A DNA stretch of 64,000 nt from contig DATEMP010000019.1 of assembly GCA_035275545.1 (NCBI GenBank), forward strand, positions 5,594 through 69,593. Reading direction: 5' to 3'. Position numbers and translations under genes: made by a program. This DNA comes from WS-11 sp035275545 (GTDB taxonomy: Bacteria > Eisenbacteria > RBG-16-71-46). Within the stretch, counting starts at the first letter, position 1. The number at the start of each line of letters is the position of its first letter. Shown here in pieces: positions 8,858-17,479 of this stretch. The notes below the pieces were generated by a model, which worked only from the letters and a program-made list of their open reading frames with translations, had not been told where the DNA came from and did no database searches.

Positions 8858-9604
8858 ATGGACCCGCCCTGCTCCTCCAACTTCCCCGACGTGCCCACCC
8901 TCGACGACCTGGTCGAGCGCGATAAGGACCACGACTGCGAAGGCTTCGGCCCGCACCACATCTGCGTGCGGGTGGAGGCGGTCGCCGACCTGCCGAGCCG
9001 GTTCGGGACGTTCCGTATCGTCGCCTTCTGGAACAACCGGGACGGCAAAGAGCACGTCGCCCTGGTCCACGGGGACGTCATGGGGAAGGACGATCTCCCG
9101 GTGCGCCTCCACTCCGAGTGCCTGACCGGCGACGTCATGGGGTCACTGCGCTGCGACTGCCGCGATCAGCTCGAGGTGGCGCTCCAGAAGATCGCCGGCA
9201 TGCAGCACGGCGTGGTGCTCTACATGCGACAGGAAGGCCGCGGCATCGGCCTGGTCAACAAGGTGCGTGCCTACGCGCTCCAGGATCGGGGGCTCGACAC
9301 CGTGGACGCCAACCTGGTGCTGGGCTTCCGCGACGACGAGCGCGACTACGCGATCGCCGCGCACATGCTGGCGAGCCTGAACGTGCGATCGATCCGGCTC
9401 ATGACCAACAATCCCAAGAAGGTCGCGGAGCTCCAGAAGCTCGGGACCAAGGTGAGCGGGCGCATCCCGCACGTGATCCCCGCGAACGAGCTGAACCGCT
9501 TCTACCTCGAGACCAAGGCGACCCGCTCGGGGCACCTGATCGCGTTCGAGGGCAAGCCCCACCTTCCGGAGCAGGATGACCCGGTGATCGTCGAGGACGC
9601 GTAG
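8858..9604 (+). CDS. ribA: GTP cyclohydrolase II
   Basis: 248 aa. It converts GTP to 2,5-diamino-6-ribosylamino-4(3H)-pyrimidinone 5'-phosphate, formate and pyrophosphate, the first committed step of riboflavin synthesis, in the cytoplasm. The three zinc cysteines are Cys88, Cys99 and Cys101, with the family spacing (SECLTGD...RCDC). The catalytic YMRQEGRGIG stretch and the C-terminal TNNPKK motif are intact. It is a stand-alone enzyme: no DHBP synthase domain is fused. An extra segment of about 45 residues precedes the core domain. No other rib gene is nearby. It converges on the kinase gene five bases away. Confidence 0.92.
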   Translation: MDPPCSSNFPDVPTLDDLVERDKDHDCEGFGPHHICVRVEAVADLPSRFGTFRIVAFWNNRDGKEHVALVHGDVMGKDDLPVRLHSECLTGDVMGSLRCDCRDQLEVALQKIAGMQHGVVLYMRQEGRGIGLVNKVRAYALQDRGLDTVDANLVLGFRDDERDYAIAAHMLASLNVRSIRLMTNNPKKVAELQKLGTKVSGRIPHVIPANELNRFYLETKATRSGHLIAFEGKPHLPEQDDPVIVEDA

Positions 9605-9608
9605 CCGG

Positions 9609-12275
9609 TTAGCGCTTCTTCCTGAGCTCGGTGGGCCAGTTGGTCACCGCGGTGAACGTCGTCCCGCCCGGGCCACCGGTCGGCACGACCATCAGGAAGC
9701 GCTGGCCATCCGCGGTCGGACACCAGCGCGTGCCGGTGAACGGGCCCTCCGCGATCTCCGCTCGGAAGAGCGGCTGCGGCGTCCCGGGCTCGAAGCTCTC
9801 GCCGGCCTCCACCGGCACCGCTGTGATCGATCGGTCGGCAGCGATGTAGAGGATCTCCTTGCCGTCCGCGCGCCAGAACGGGTCGTCCCCGCCCTGGGTC
9901 GAGACCTGCCACTTGCCCCCGCCGCCCGCCGCCGGGACCACGTACACCTCGTGGCGCCCGGATTCGTTCGAGGCGTAGGCGAGCCAGCGACCGTTGGGCG
10001 AGAAGCGCGCCATGCGCTCACTGAATTGCGTCGCGATGAACGGCTCGGGCTTTCCTCCCGGGGTCTGGAGAAGCATGTCCCACGCAGTCGTGGCGTTCCG
10101 GCTCAGGGCGATCGTCCGACCATCCGAGGACCAGTCGGTGGGACCATCCTGACCGCTGTCCATGTGGATGAGCGAATCCTCGCCGCCCACGCCGCTCGAG
10201 GCACGTATGTAGGTCCTGAACTCGCCGCTCCGATTGGACGCGTAGGCGAGCCGCGATCCGTCCGGCGTCCACACCGGCCACACGTGATCAGAGGAATCGA
10301 AGGTCAGCCGGGACGTGGTGTTGCGCACCAGGTCACGCACCCAGATGTCGGCGGCTCCGCCTCCCGTCCGGTAGATGCGCAGCGCCGCGCGCCTGCCATC
10401 CGGTGACAGGCGAACCTCGTCGTACTGCCCGGGTGGCCCCGCATCACCCAGCATCCGGCCGGCACGATCCGCCCACACCAGCCTGGTCTGCGGTCCGGCC
10501 GTGGACTCGCGAAAGATGAGCACGCCGTTCCTCGACACCGCGAAGTCGCCGACCACTCTCGACATCATGATGTGGTCGGTGATCGGCACCGCCTCCCCGG
10601 AGGTCTTGCCGGAGCCGGGATCGAACCGCTGGGCGAGCAGGTTGCCGGCGGCGGTGTAGAACAGGTACCCGTTCGCGAACAGCGCCCGACTGTCCGTCTG
10701 GCCCACCGGACGCGATTCGAGCGAGCCAATCCTGCCCAGTTTGATCGTGGAGACCTGGCTACCCCGGTCGTTGGCGATGAACAGGAAGTGTTTGCCGTCG
10801 GGAAGGAACGATGGCCAGGCGTGGCCGATCTCGCCGCGGGAGCGGTCGAGGCGTGTGATGGGGATCACCTTGCCGCCGTTGACCGGCACGCCACGAATCG
10901 TGTCGGCGCCGCTTCCGTCGTAGATGATGTATTCCTTGCCCCATGACCCGTCGGATCCGCCCGGCGCGTCCGCGAATGCGACCGGTGCCGCACCGTTCAG
11001 CGGCAGGCGGTACATCTTTCCGCTCACGATGTAGACCAGGGTGCGGCTGTCCGATGACCAGAACGGGCGCTGGGTCCGTCCCGTACCCGGCAGAGGACGC
11101 GCCTCCATGGAGTCCAGCGGACGCACGTAGATCTGGCTCGCGCCCGTTGAATCGGAACCCATGAAGGCCACGAAGCGCCCGTTCGGGGACACCATCGGCC
11201 AGCGCACCGAGGCGATCGAGCCGCCGGCGCTGACCGCGAACCGGATCACCGCGGGCGGCGGTGTCCGAAACAGCAGCCTGTCGGCCGCGATCACCGCCAC
11301 ACCGCCGACGACTGAAGCGATCATCGCCAGCATCGCGCCGGTCGAGACGCCCTTGCGACCGGCCGCCACCGGCGCCGGCACGCCCGACTGCGAGCCGCCC
11401 TCCTGCGTCCAGCGCAGCTGGAGCTTGACGTCGTGCGCGGTCTGAATGCGCTCGTCCGGGTCCTTGGCGAGGCACGCGCGCACCAGCCGGTCGAGCGCGG
11501 GCGGTGAGGCGGGCACGAGCTGGGAGAGCGGCGTGGGCTCGGTGTTCATGATCGCGCCGATCAGGCTCGCCTGGCTCTTGCCCTCGAACGCGCGCCGGCC
11601 GGTCGCCATCTCGTAGAGCACGCACCCGAGCGCCCATAGATCGCTGCGTGCATCCACCTCCCGGCCCTCGAGCTGCTCCGGAGACATGTACTGGAACGTG
11701 CCGACGATCGTGCCCTCGGCGGTGAGCGGCGCTGCCACCGTGGGTGACTGGGTGAGCCCCGCGACCGTCACGCCCGAACTGCTCTTGGTCCCCACCATCC
11801 CGGTAGCCCGCGCCAGGCCAAAGTCCATGAGCTTGGCGCCGCTCCTCGTGAGCATGACGTTGCCGGGCTTCAAATCGCGGTGGATCACTCCCGCGCGGTG
11901 CGCGCGGTCGAGGGCGTCCGAGATCTGGCTGCCGAGGGCGAGCACCTGCTCTGTCGGGAGCGCGCCGCGCTGGAGCCGGTCGGCGAGCGTCTCCCCCTCG
12001 ATCAGCTCCATGACCAGGAAGTTGGTGTCGCCCTCGCGCCCCACGTCGAACAGCGTGCAGATGTTCGGGTGGTTGAGCGACGACACGGTGCGCGCCTCGC
12101 GCTCGAAGCGCGCGCGCACCTCGGGGTCGTTCGCGAGGCTGTCGGGCAGCACCTTGATCGCGACGTCGCGGCCCAGCCGCGAATCCCGGGCGCGATACAC
12201 CTCGCCCATGCCTCCGGCGCCGAGCGGCGTGGAGACTTCGTAGGGCCCTAGCTTGGATCCTGGGGCGAGCGGCAC
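9609..12275 (-). CDS. PknB-type Ser/Thr kinase with C-terminal TolB-like beta-propeller
   Basis: 888 aa. The cytoplasmic N-terminal kinase domain (about residues 12-270) has a Gly-rich loop GAGGMGEVY, the lysine of VAIKV at residue 41, the catalytic HRDLKPGNV (HRD 132-134) and DFG at 151-153, so it should be active. A single membrane helix follows near residues 318-337, then an extracytoplasmic WD40/TolB-like propeller with repeated PDG-R, SPNGRW and W-PDGSRLAYASN motifs to the end. The propeller probably senses an outside ligand. Such fusions are abundant in Acidobacteria and FCB bacteria. The start is the GTG at 12275, with TAGATT seven bases upstream. Confidence 0.9.
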   Translation of the reverse strand: MPLAPGSKLGPYEVSTPLGAGGMGEVYRARDSRLGRDVAIKVLPDSLANDPEVRARFEREARTVSSLNHPNICTLFDVGREGDTNFLVMELIEGETLADRLQRGALPTEQVLALGSQISDALDRAHRAGVIHRDLKPGNVMLTRSGAKLMDFGLARATGMVGTKSSSGVTVAGLTQSPTVAAPLTAEGTIVGTFQYMSPEQLEGREVDARSDLWALGCVLYEMATGRRAFEGKSQASLIGAIMNTEPTPLSQLVPASPPALDRLVRACLAKDPDERIQTAHDVKLQLRWTQEGGSQSGVPAPVAAGRKGVSTGAMLAMIASVVGGVAVIAADRLLFRTPPPAVIRFAVSAGGSIASVRWPMVSPNGRFVAFMGSDSTGASQIYVRPLDSMEARPLPGTGRTQRPFWSSDSRTLVYIVSGKMYRLPLNGAAPVAFADAPGGSDGSWGKEYIIYDGSGADTIRGVPVNGGKVIPITRLDRSRGEIGHAWPSFLPDGKHFLFIANDRGSQVSTIKLGRIGSLESRPVGQTDSRALFANGYLFYTAAGNLLAQRFDPGSGKTSGEAVPITDHIMMSRVVGDFAVSRNGVLIFRESTAGPQTRLVWADRAGRMLGDAGPPGQYDEVRLSPDGRRAALRIYRTGGGAADIWVRDLVRNTTSRLTFDSSDHVWPVWTPDGSRLAYASNRSGEFRTYIRASSGVGGEDSLIHMDSGQDGPTDWSSDGRTIALSRNATTAWDMLLQTPGGKPEPFIATQFSERMARFSPNGRWLAYASNESGRHEVYVVPAAGGGGKWQVSTQGGDDPFWRADGKEILYIAADRSITAVPVEAGESFEPGTPQPLFRAEIAEGPFTGTRWCPTADGQRFLMVVPTGGPGGTTFTAVTNWPTELRKKR

Positions 12276-12282
12276 GCCGGGG

Positions 12283-12288
12283 AATCTA
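12283..12288 (-). promoter_or_regulatory. Candidate -10 box (TAGATT), leaderless start of the kinase gene
   Basis: TAGATT with a seven-base gap to the GTG start at 12275, inside the final codons of the upstream small membrane-protein gene. Confidence 0.4.
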
Positions 12289-12290
12289 CT

Positions 12291-12671
12291 TCATCGCCCG
12301 GAAGAGCGTTCGGACAGGGATCGATCGGCGAGCGCCGCGATCACCAGCACCGTGATCATGAAGATCCACGACACCAGCGGCACCATGAGGTAGACGAACG
12401 CCACATGGGTCCCGCCCGGCCGGGGGATCAGGCCCGCGTACATGAGGAGCGAGAGCGCGGCGACCGCGCCCGTCATCCAGTAGAGCATCGCCCGGGTCGT
12501 GGGTCCCCAGCGCCGCCGCCAGTTGGCCCAGGTCAGCAGCGCGAACGGCGACAGCACCCACACGATGAACAGCGCCAGCAGGAAACGCGGCGTGTGGATG
12601 CCCTCCCGCAGCAGCAGGACCAGGGAGCCCGCGGCCCCGAGGACCACGGCGAACTTTGCCAACGTGCGCAT
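12291..12671 (-). CDS. Small four-helix membrane protein
   Basis: 126 aa with four hydrophobic helices (about 5-22, 30-50, 65-84 and 93-113) and an Arg/Ser-rich C-terminal tail. No family is recognised. The frame starting at 12687 is a shifted overlap and lacks these helices. It sits just upstream of the kinase gene on the same strand, 15 bases away, and could be co-expressed with it. TAGCCT lies six bases before the ATG and no Shine-Dalgarno is seen. Function unknown. Confidence 0.65.
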   Translation of the reverse strand: MRTLAKFAVVLGAAGSLVLLLREGIHTPRFLLALFIVWVLSPFALLTWANWRRRWGPTTRAMLYWMTGAVAALSLLMYAGLIPRPGGTHVAFVYLMVPLVSWIFMITVLVIAALADRSLSERSSGR

Positions 12672-12677
12672 GAGAAA

Positions 12678-12683
12678 AGGCTA
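12678..12683 (-). promoter_or_regulatory. Candidate -10 box (TAGCCT), leaderless start of the 12671 gene
   Basis: TAGCCT with a six-base gap to the ATG, the same hexamer as at 2089. Confidence 0.4.
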
Positions 12684-12713
12684 CCACCGCGGCATTCCTG
12701 GCCGAAAAAGGCC

Positions 12714-12750
12714 TTGCTAATATTTTCGCATACTGCTAATTTCCTCGCAT
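12714..12750 (+). promoter_or_regulatory. blaI-M56 promoter covered by two operator repeats
   Basis: Two 17-base direct repeats, TGCTAATATTTTCGCAT at 12715-12731 and TGCTAATTTCCTCGCAT at 12734-12750, match at 14 of 17 positions with a 19-base period; each carries a TGC...GCA dyad. A promoter fits exactly inside them: -35 TTGCTA at 12714-12719, a 17-base spacer, and -10 TAATTT at 12737-12742. Repressor bound to both repeats would block RNA polymerase. The likely repressor is the BlaI-type protein encoded immediately downstream. Confidence 0.7.
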
Positions 12751-12787
12751 TCGAGGTTCAAGCCACGCCAGCGAGGAGGAATCGAGC

Positions 12788-13174
12788 ATGAAGGACAGTC
12801 AGCGCGATCTGACGCGACGCGAGCGGCAGATCATGGACGTGATCTACGCGCGCGGCCGCGCCACGGTCGCGGAGGTGCTCGAGGGGCTCGCGGACCCGCC
12901 CAGCTATTCGTCGGTCCGTACGCTGCTCCGGCTCCTCGAGGAGAAGGGCCATCTCCGGCACGAGGAGTCGGGCCCCCGCTTCGTCTACATCCCCACGGTG
13001 GCACGTGAGAAGGCGCGCCGGTCGGCACTGCGCAACGTGCTCGACACCTTCTTCGCCGGATCGACCGAGGACGCGATGGCAGCACTCCTGGATCTTCACG
13101 ACGTACGCCGCCGCCCGCTCGAGCTCGACCGCATCAAGTCGCTGATCGACAACGCGCGCCGGGAAGGGAGATAG
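12788..13174 (+). CDS. BlaI/MecI/CopY family transcriptional repressor
   Basis: 128 aa, the standard family length. Residues 1-75 form the winged helix-turn-helix (RDLTRRERQIMDVIY, then SYSSVRTLLRLLEEKG), and the C-terminal part (NVLDTFFAGS and following) fits the dimerisation arm that is cut when the partner protease is activated. It should repress its own operon through the paired operator at 12714-12750. The gene has a strong GAGGAGGA ribosome site and is followed after two bases by the M56 sensor gene. The inducing signal is not known; the family is best known for beta-lactam sensing but is widely reused. Confidence 0.88.
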   Translation: MKDSQRDLTRRERQIMDVIYARGRATVAEVLEGLADPPSYSSVRTLLRLLEEKGHLRHEESGPRFVYIPTVAREKARRSALRNVLDTFFAGSTEDAMAALLDLHDVRRRPLELDRIKSLIDNARREGR

Positions 13175-13176
13175 TC

Positions 13177-15606
13177 ATGGGTCTGATGCCGGAATCGATT
13201 CCGTCCCTGATCGCGCTCGAGCCGTTGGTGGAGAGCGCCATCCGCTCGACCACGCTGATCGCGATCGCCGCCCTCGCGGTGCTCGCGTTGCGGCGCGCCC
13301 CTGCTTCGGTGCGGCACCTGGTGTGGACGCTGGCGCTCCTCGGCTGCGTCGCCATGCCGTTCGCGTCGCGCGTGGTGCCGGGCTGGTCCCTGCCGCTGCC
13401 CGCGTGGAAGAGCGACGCAGAGCCCGCAGCCACCAGTGTCGATGTGACCTCCGCCCCGCCGGAGGTGAACTCCCCTGCCCCGTCGCAGCAGGACGCCACC
13501 CCCGAGCCGTCGTCGGTCGTCGCGCCCCCCGACCGGACGCCGCCCTCACCCCCTGCCCCGGCATGGCGCATCAGCACCGCGGATGTGATTCGCGCGCTGC
13601 CGCTCCTGTGGCTCGCGGGCGTAGTTCTGCTGGTCGCCCGGCATCTGATCGCCTGGGCTCTGCTGGCGCGCATCGCGCGTCGCTCCGCACCGATGATCGA
13701 CCACGCATGGCTGGTGGCCCTGGCGCGGCATGGTGTGACGCTCCGCCTCAGGCACCTCCCGGCGCTACGGGTCAGCCCCAGGATCACGGTCCCGATCGTG
13801 TGCGGCACGCTACGCCCCACCATCATCCTGCCGGTCGAGGCCCACGCGTGGAACGCTGAGCGGCGCGACGCCGTGCTGCTCCACGAGCTCGCCCACGTGC
13901 GCCGGTTCGACCTGATCAGCGCGCGCGTGACCCAGCTCGCATCGACGCTCTACTGGTTCAACCCGTTCGTGTGGCTGGCCGCGCGCGCCCAGCGCGCCGA
14001 GGCCGAGCGCGCGTGCGACGACCAGGTGCTCGACGCCGGTGGACGCGCCTCGGCGTACGCCACCGATCTGCTCGAGATCGCCCGGTCGATCGACGATCGC
14101 CACCACATCGACGCCGCGGCGCTGGCGATGGCACGCCGCTCGCAGCTCGAGGGCCGGCTGCTCGCGATCCTCGATCCCCGGTTGCGGCGCGGTGGGGCGG
14201 GCCCGGTGACGATCATGGTCGCGGTGCTCCTGACCGGCGCCACCATCGTAGGAATCGCCGCGGCGCGCCCCGCGCAGAGCCGGCGCCCGGTGAAGGCCGA
14301 CATGCCGGCGCTGGTGCCGCTCGCCAAGCTGCTGGACGTGAAGCATCCGAATCAGGGCACCAACCAGACCTCGGCCTCCGCGGCCCCTACGACGATCGAA
14401 AGCGCGCAGCTCGCCGCAGATCCGGGCGCCCCGGTCGAGGCTGCCACCGATGTCGCGTCTGACGGTGAAGCGAACGCCGAGCCGGGTGAGCTGCTGGCCG
14501 GCAAGTCCGACCAGTCCGAGAAATCCGGCGCATCGTCCCACTGGAGCGTCATCGACAACGGCAAGGGCGAGGTGCGCAGCGGGAGCTGGCATCTCCGCGA
14601 CCGGCACGGCAGCTTCAAGAGCAAGGGCACGATCCGCTATAGCAGCAACCTCGACGACATCGTGAGTGTTTCCCCGGGCGGCTACGTGGAGGCCGAGGAC
14701 CGTCGCGATCGCAAGGTGCACCGGCTGGTTCTCAAGGGCCGCTCCGGCGACATCGAGCGCTCCTACTCGATCGACGGCGACGAGCGCCCCTGGGACAGCC
14801 AGGCCCGTGCCTGGTTCTCCGCGTTCCTCATCGACCTCGACCATGGCAGCGGCGCGTTCGTCGACCAGCGCTTCCCGCGGCTGATGAACGAGGGCGGCCC
14901 GTCCCTGGTGATGCGCGAGGTGTCGGAGATGACCTCCGACTACGGACGCGGCATCTACTTCAAGAAGCTGTTCGCGAGCGACGTCGATGCGTCCACGCTG
15001 CGCCAGGCGGTCGCCCAGGCGGGCCGGGAGATCGGCTCCGACTACGAGCTGACCCAGGCGCTGATCGAGGCGGCCAAGAAGAACGCCCTCGATGACCCCG
15101 CGACGCGCACCGCGTACCTCGAGGCGGTCAACTCGCTGCAGTCCGACTACGAGCACGGCCGCGCGCTCCAGGTGCTGATCGCCCGCCGCGATCTCTCGCC
15201 GGCGCTGGTCGACGGCATCATCGCGTCGGCGGACAAGATGACCTCCGATTACGAACAGGCGCAGGTCATGATCGCGCTCGCCGAGAGGGGTCACGTGAAG
15301 GGGCAGGCCCAGCGTGGATTCATGCGCGCGAGCCACAACTTCGACTCGGACTACGAGCGCGGCCGGGTGCTGACCGCACTGCTCGAGCACGGAACCCTCG
15401 CCAGCGAGAACATCGGCGAGATGCTGCTCGCGACCGCGACGTTCTCGTCGGACTACGAGCGCGCCAACGTGCTCATCCATCTCGCCGAGAGTGTGGCGCT
15501 CGATAACGGCGCGCGTGCGGCGTTCATCGAGTCGACCAAGGGCCTGAGCTCGGACTACGAGCGCGAGCGGGCGCTCGCCGCGCTTGGGAAGCACTCGGCG
15601 CGGTAG
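13177..15606 (+). CDS. BlaR1-like M56 metallopeptidase sensor with 34-residue SDYE repeats
   Basis: 809 aa. The N-terminal half has four or five membrane helices and a cytoplasmic zinc-protease loop with HELAH at residues 236-240 and a downstream EAERACDD acidic segment, as in BlaR1/MecR1. After the last helix (near residue 345) there is no penicillin-binding sensor. Instead a linker and a beta-rich region lead into seven tandem repeats of about 34 residues, each beginning SDY(E/G) followed by a helix-turn-helix pattern (residues about 585-809), probably an alpha-solenoid of HEAT type outside the membrane. Signal perceived there would switch on cleavage of the BlaI partner. A GGGAG site precedes the ATG. 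Confidence 0.87.
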   Translation: MGLMPESIPSLIALEPLVESAIRSTTLIAIAALAVLALRRAPASVRHLVWTLALLGCVAMPFASRVVPGWSLPLPAWKSDAEPAATSVDVTSAPPEVNSPAPSQQDATPEPSSVVAPPDRTPPSPPAPAWRISTADVIRALPLLWLAGVVLLVARHLIAWALLARIARRSAPMIDHAWLVALARHGVTLRLRHLPALRVSPRITVPIVCGTLRPTIILPVEAHAWNAERRDAVLLHELAHVRRFDLISARVTQLASTLYWFNPFVWLAARAQRAEAERACDDQVLDAGGRASAYATDLLEIARSIDDRHHIDAAALAMARRSQLEGRLLAILDPRLRRGGAGPVTIMVAVLLTGATIVGIAAARPAQSRRPVKADMPALVPLAKLLDVKHPNQGTNQTSASAAPTTIESAQLAADPGAPVEAATDVASDGEANAEPGELLAGKSDQSEKSGASSHWSVIDNGKGEVRSGSWHLRDRHGSFKSKGTIRYSSNLDDIVSVSPGGYVEAEDRRDRKVHRLVLKGRSGDIERSYSIDGDERPWDSQARAWFSAFLIDLDHGSGAFVDQRFPRLMNEGGPSLVMREVSEMTSDYGRGIYFKKLFASDVDASTLRQAVAQAGREIGSDYELTQALIEAAKKNALDDPATRTAYLEAVNSLQSDYEHGRALQVLIARRDLSPALVDGIIASADKMTSDYEQAQVMIALAERGHVKGQAQRGFMRASHNFDSDYERGRVLTALLEHGTLASENIGEMLLATATFSSDYERANVLIHLAESVALDNGARAAFIESTKGLSSDYERERALAALGKHSAR

Positions 15607-15629
15607 TGTCGGGCATCGCCTGAGACGAC

Positions 15630-15662
15630 GAAGCGCTCCGGCTCCAGCGGCCGGGGCGCTTC
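15630..15662. terminator. Bidirectional hairpin between convergent genes
   Basis: A 13-base-pair stem with one G-U pair (GAAGCGCTCCGGC / GCCGGGGCGCTTC) and a seven-base loop, lying between the M56 gene and the convergent phosphotransferase gene. The U-tract is weak. Confidence 0.65.
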
Positions 15663-15672
15663 GGTCTTGCGG

Positions 15673-16656
15673 CTAGAACTGGAACAGCTCGGGGTCCTTC
15701 GTGCGCCAGAGCTCGACCGCCTCGGTGATGCGCCGCAGGGCGACCGGGATCATCTCCCGTTCCCGCTCGGTGTCGGGCACCCAGCGCGCGATGCCGCAGG
15801 TCGAGCTGATGACCCGGCGCAGCAACGCGCCGCCCAGCTGCAAGCGAAGCGCCGACTCCTCGACGCCCGCAACGCCGCGCTGCCGCAGCGCGCCGAGATA
15901 GACGGCGAACGTGGGCTCCAGGCCGGCGAGCGGCGTCATCGAGTAGAGCAGCTCGATCAGGTCGAACACCGCCGGGCCCTTCGCCGCACTCGCCCAGTCG
16001 AGGAGGATGGGATTCTCGACGCCGCCATCGAACATCACGTTGTCGAGGTGCAGGTCGCCGTGCACGAGCGTCATCGCCGCCCCGGCCAGGCGCTCGTTCG
16101 CGCGCTGCTCCACGGCTTCGACGCGCTCGAGCAGGTCCCGGAGCGTCGCGTCGGTCTGATCCCCGAACCGGCTCAAGAACATCTCGCGCCGCGACCGGAG
16201 CCATTCCGGCGCGCGCGGGCCGATGGTTTGGAGCCAGGCCTGGGCGCCGAGCTCACTACTCTCCCACCACTTCGCGTGGAGCGTGGCGATGGTCCCGGCC
16301 ACCACCGCGGCACCGCGGAGATCGAGCTGCCCGAGCACATCACCCTGGACCGCGCCGCTCAGATCCTCCAGCACCAGCACGCCGCGTTTGTGGTCCGGAT
16401 CGACCGCCCCGTGGTAGCAGTGCGGGATACGGATGCCGAGGTCACGCCCGAAGGTAGCGTAGAACGGGACCTCGTCGGATCCACCCGGCCCGTCGATCGA
16501 CCAGTACTTGATGACCACTGATGGCGGAGCGCCGGGCCCGTCAAGGCGCAGCCGGAGCGCCGTACTCGCCAGCCCGTGCTCGAGACCGATCCGGTCGAAA
16601 CCGGCCAGCCGCGCGCCGGGAAAACACTCGGCGAGGATCGAACGGAGCCACTCCAC
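15673..16656 (-). CDS. APH-fold phosphotransferase
   Basis: 327 aa with the aminoglycoside-phosphotransferase/choline-kinase fold. The catalytic Brenner motif is LVHGDLHLDN (His199, Asp201, Asn206), the metal-binding DW is at residues 220-221 (LLDWASAAKGP), and the ATP-anchoring lysine is in VVIKYW near residue 50. It would phosphorylate a hydroxyl on a small molecule. The substrate cannot be inferred: the family includes antibiotic kinases but also sugar, choline and ecdysteroid kinases, and no resistance context is present. The start is the GTG at 16656, with TATCCT six bases upstream. Confidence 0.8.
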   Translation of the reverse strand: MEWLRSILAECFPGARLAGFDRIGLEHGLASTALRLRLDGPGAPPSVVIKYWSIDGPGGSDEVPFYATFGRDLGIRIPHCYHGAVDPDHKRGVLVLEDLSGAVQGDVLGQLDLRGAAVVAGTIATLHAKWWESSELGAQAWLQTIGPRAPEWLRSRREMFLSRFGDQTDATLRDLLERVEAVEQRANERLAGAAMTLVHGDLHLDNVMFDGGVENPILLDWASAAKGPAVFDLIELLYSMTPLAGLEPTFAVYLGALRQRGVAGVEESALRLQLGGALLRRVISSTCGIARWVPDTEREREMIPVALRRITEAVELWRTKDPELFQF

Positions 16657-16662
16657 TCACGA

Positions 16663-16668
16663 AGGATA
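16663..16668 (-). promoter_or_regulatory. Candidate -10 box (TATCCT), leaderless start of the phosphotransferase gene
   Basis: TATCCT with a six-base gap to the GTG start at 16656. Confidence 0.4.
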
Positions 16669-16696
16669 CCTGAGGACACGCGCCGCGCCCCCAACG

Positions 16697-16732
16697 CCGG
16701 CGACCACCCCCGCGAACGGGAGTGGTCGCCGG
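16697..16732 (-). terminator. Hairpin after the 16745-17479 gene
   Basis: A perfect 11-base-pair stem (CCGGCGACCAC / GTGGTCGCCGG) with further CCC/GGG pairing inside the loop, 13 bases beyond the stop codon of the exported-protein gene. Confidence 0.6.
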
Positions 16733-16744
16733 TCTCTGCCGAAG

Positions 16745-17479
16745 CTACCGATAGCGGATCTTCATCGCTCCCCACGTGGCCGCCGGCGACAGCGCTGCCC
16801 CATCGCTGCCCTCGGTCGATTCCGCGCCCATGACCGGGATCACGCGCCGCGAGATCGTCACCTTCACGTCGCCCATGTCGCCCCAGTAGCCGTGGTTGCG
16901 GGTCGCCGAGCAGTTGCCATCGAGGAACGCCGGGTACCCGAACTTCGGCTCATCCACCTCGCCCCATGCCAGGCAGCGATTGAACTCGAACCGAACGACC
17001 CGGCCGAGCTTCGTGATGCCGGAGGCGACCGCGATCATCTCCGCCTTCACGAGCTTCATGTTCTCGTAGGTCTCAGTGAGCACGACTTTGTTGGTCCCAA
17101 TCGCCCCGTTGAGCGTGCCCCACGTGGTCCCCCACGGGCCTTCCTGGTAGAGGATGAACTTGCCACCTTCGAACACTGTGGTGGTCATGAGAACGCCGTT
17201 GCCCTTGGAGTCGAGGGCGCCTTTGACGTCGGCGGGCATGTACTGAACGCCGCACTGGAGCACCCACTGGGTTCCGAGCGTCTTCCCGTTCCACGAAGCG
17301 ATGTTGAAGACCTGCTCGGCCTCGGGGACCTTGAGCTCGTCCTCGGACTGAGTGAGTCGCGCCGCGAACAAGTTGCCGTTGGTGGAGCTGAAGACATCGT
17401 CGCCCAGGCCGGCCCAGCTCGCGGACGCAAACGACAGGGCCACGACCACACCAACACATGCTGCAATCTTGGAGCGCAT
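16745..17479 (-). CDS. Exported protein ending in the TWGxxKxxYR signature
   Basis: 244 aa from the ATG at 17479, chosen for its GGAGGGA site and because the signal peptide starts there; the frame continues upstream without these. After the signal peptide (residues 1-23) the mature protein is beta-rich with no recognised domain; two Cys residues (LQCGVQY, NRCLAW) and a DGNCSATRNHG patch are notable. The last eleven residues, ATWGAMKIRYR, match the ends of the NHL proteins at 20507 and 27882, which are otherwise unrelated to it. This shared end may be an export or anchoring tag. Function unknown. Confidence 0.65.
   Translation of the reverse strand: MRSKIAACVGVVVALSFASASWAGLGDDVFSSTNGNLFAARLTQSEDELKVPEAEQVFNIASWNGKTLGTQWVLQCGVQYMPADVKGALDSKGNGVLMTTTVFEGGKFILYQEGPWGTTWGTLNGAIGTNKVVLTETYENMKLVKAEMIAVASGITKLGRVVRFEFNRCLAWGEVDEPKFGYPAFLDGNCSATRNHGYWGDMGDVKVTISRRVIPVMGAESTEGSDGAALSPAATWGAMKIRYR

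Noticed and set aside
13810..15594. A 594-codon minus-strand frame opposite the M56 gene
   Set aside because: Antisense to an intact protease and repeat region; no motif or ribosome site.
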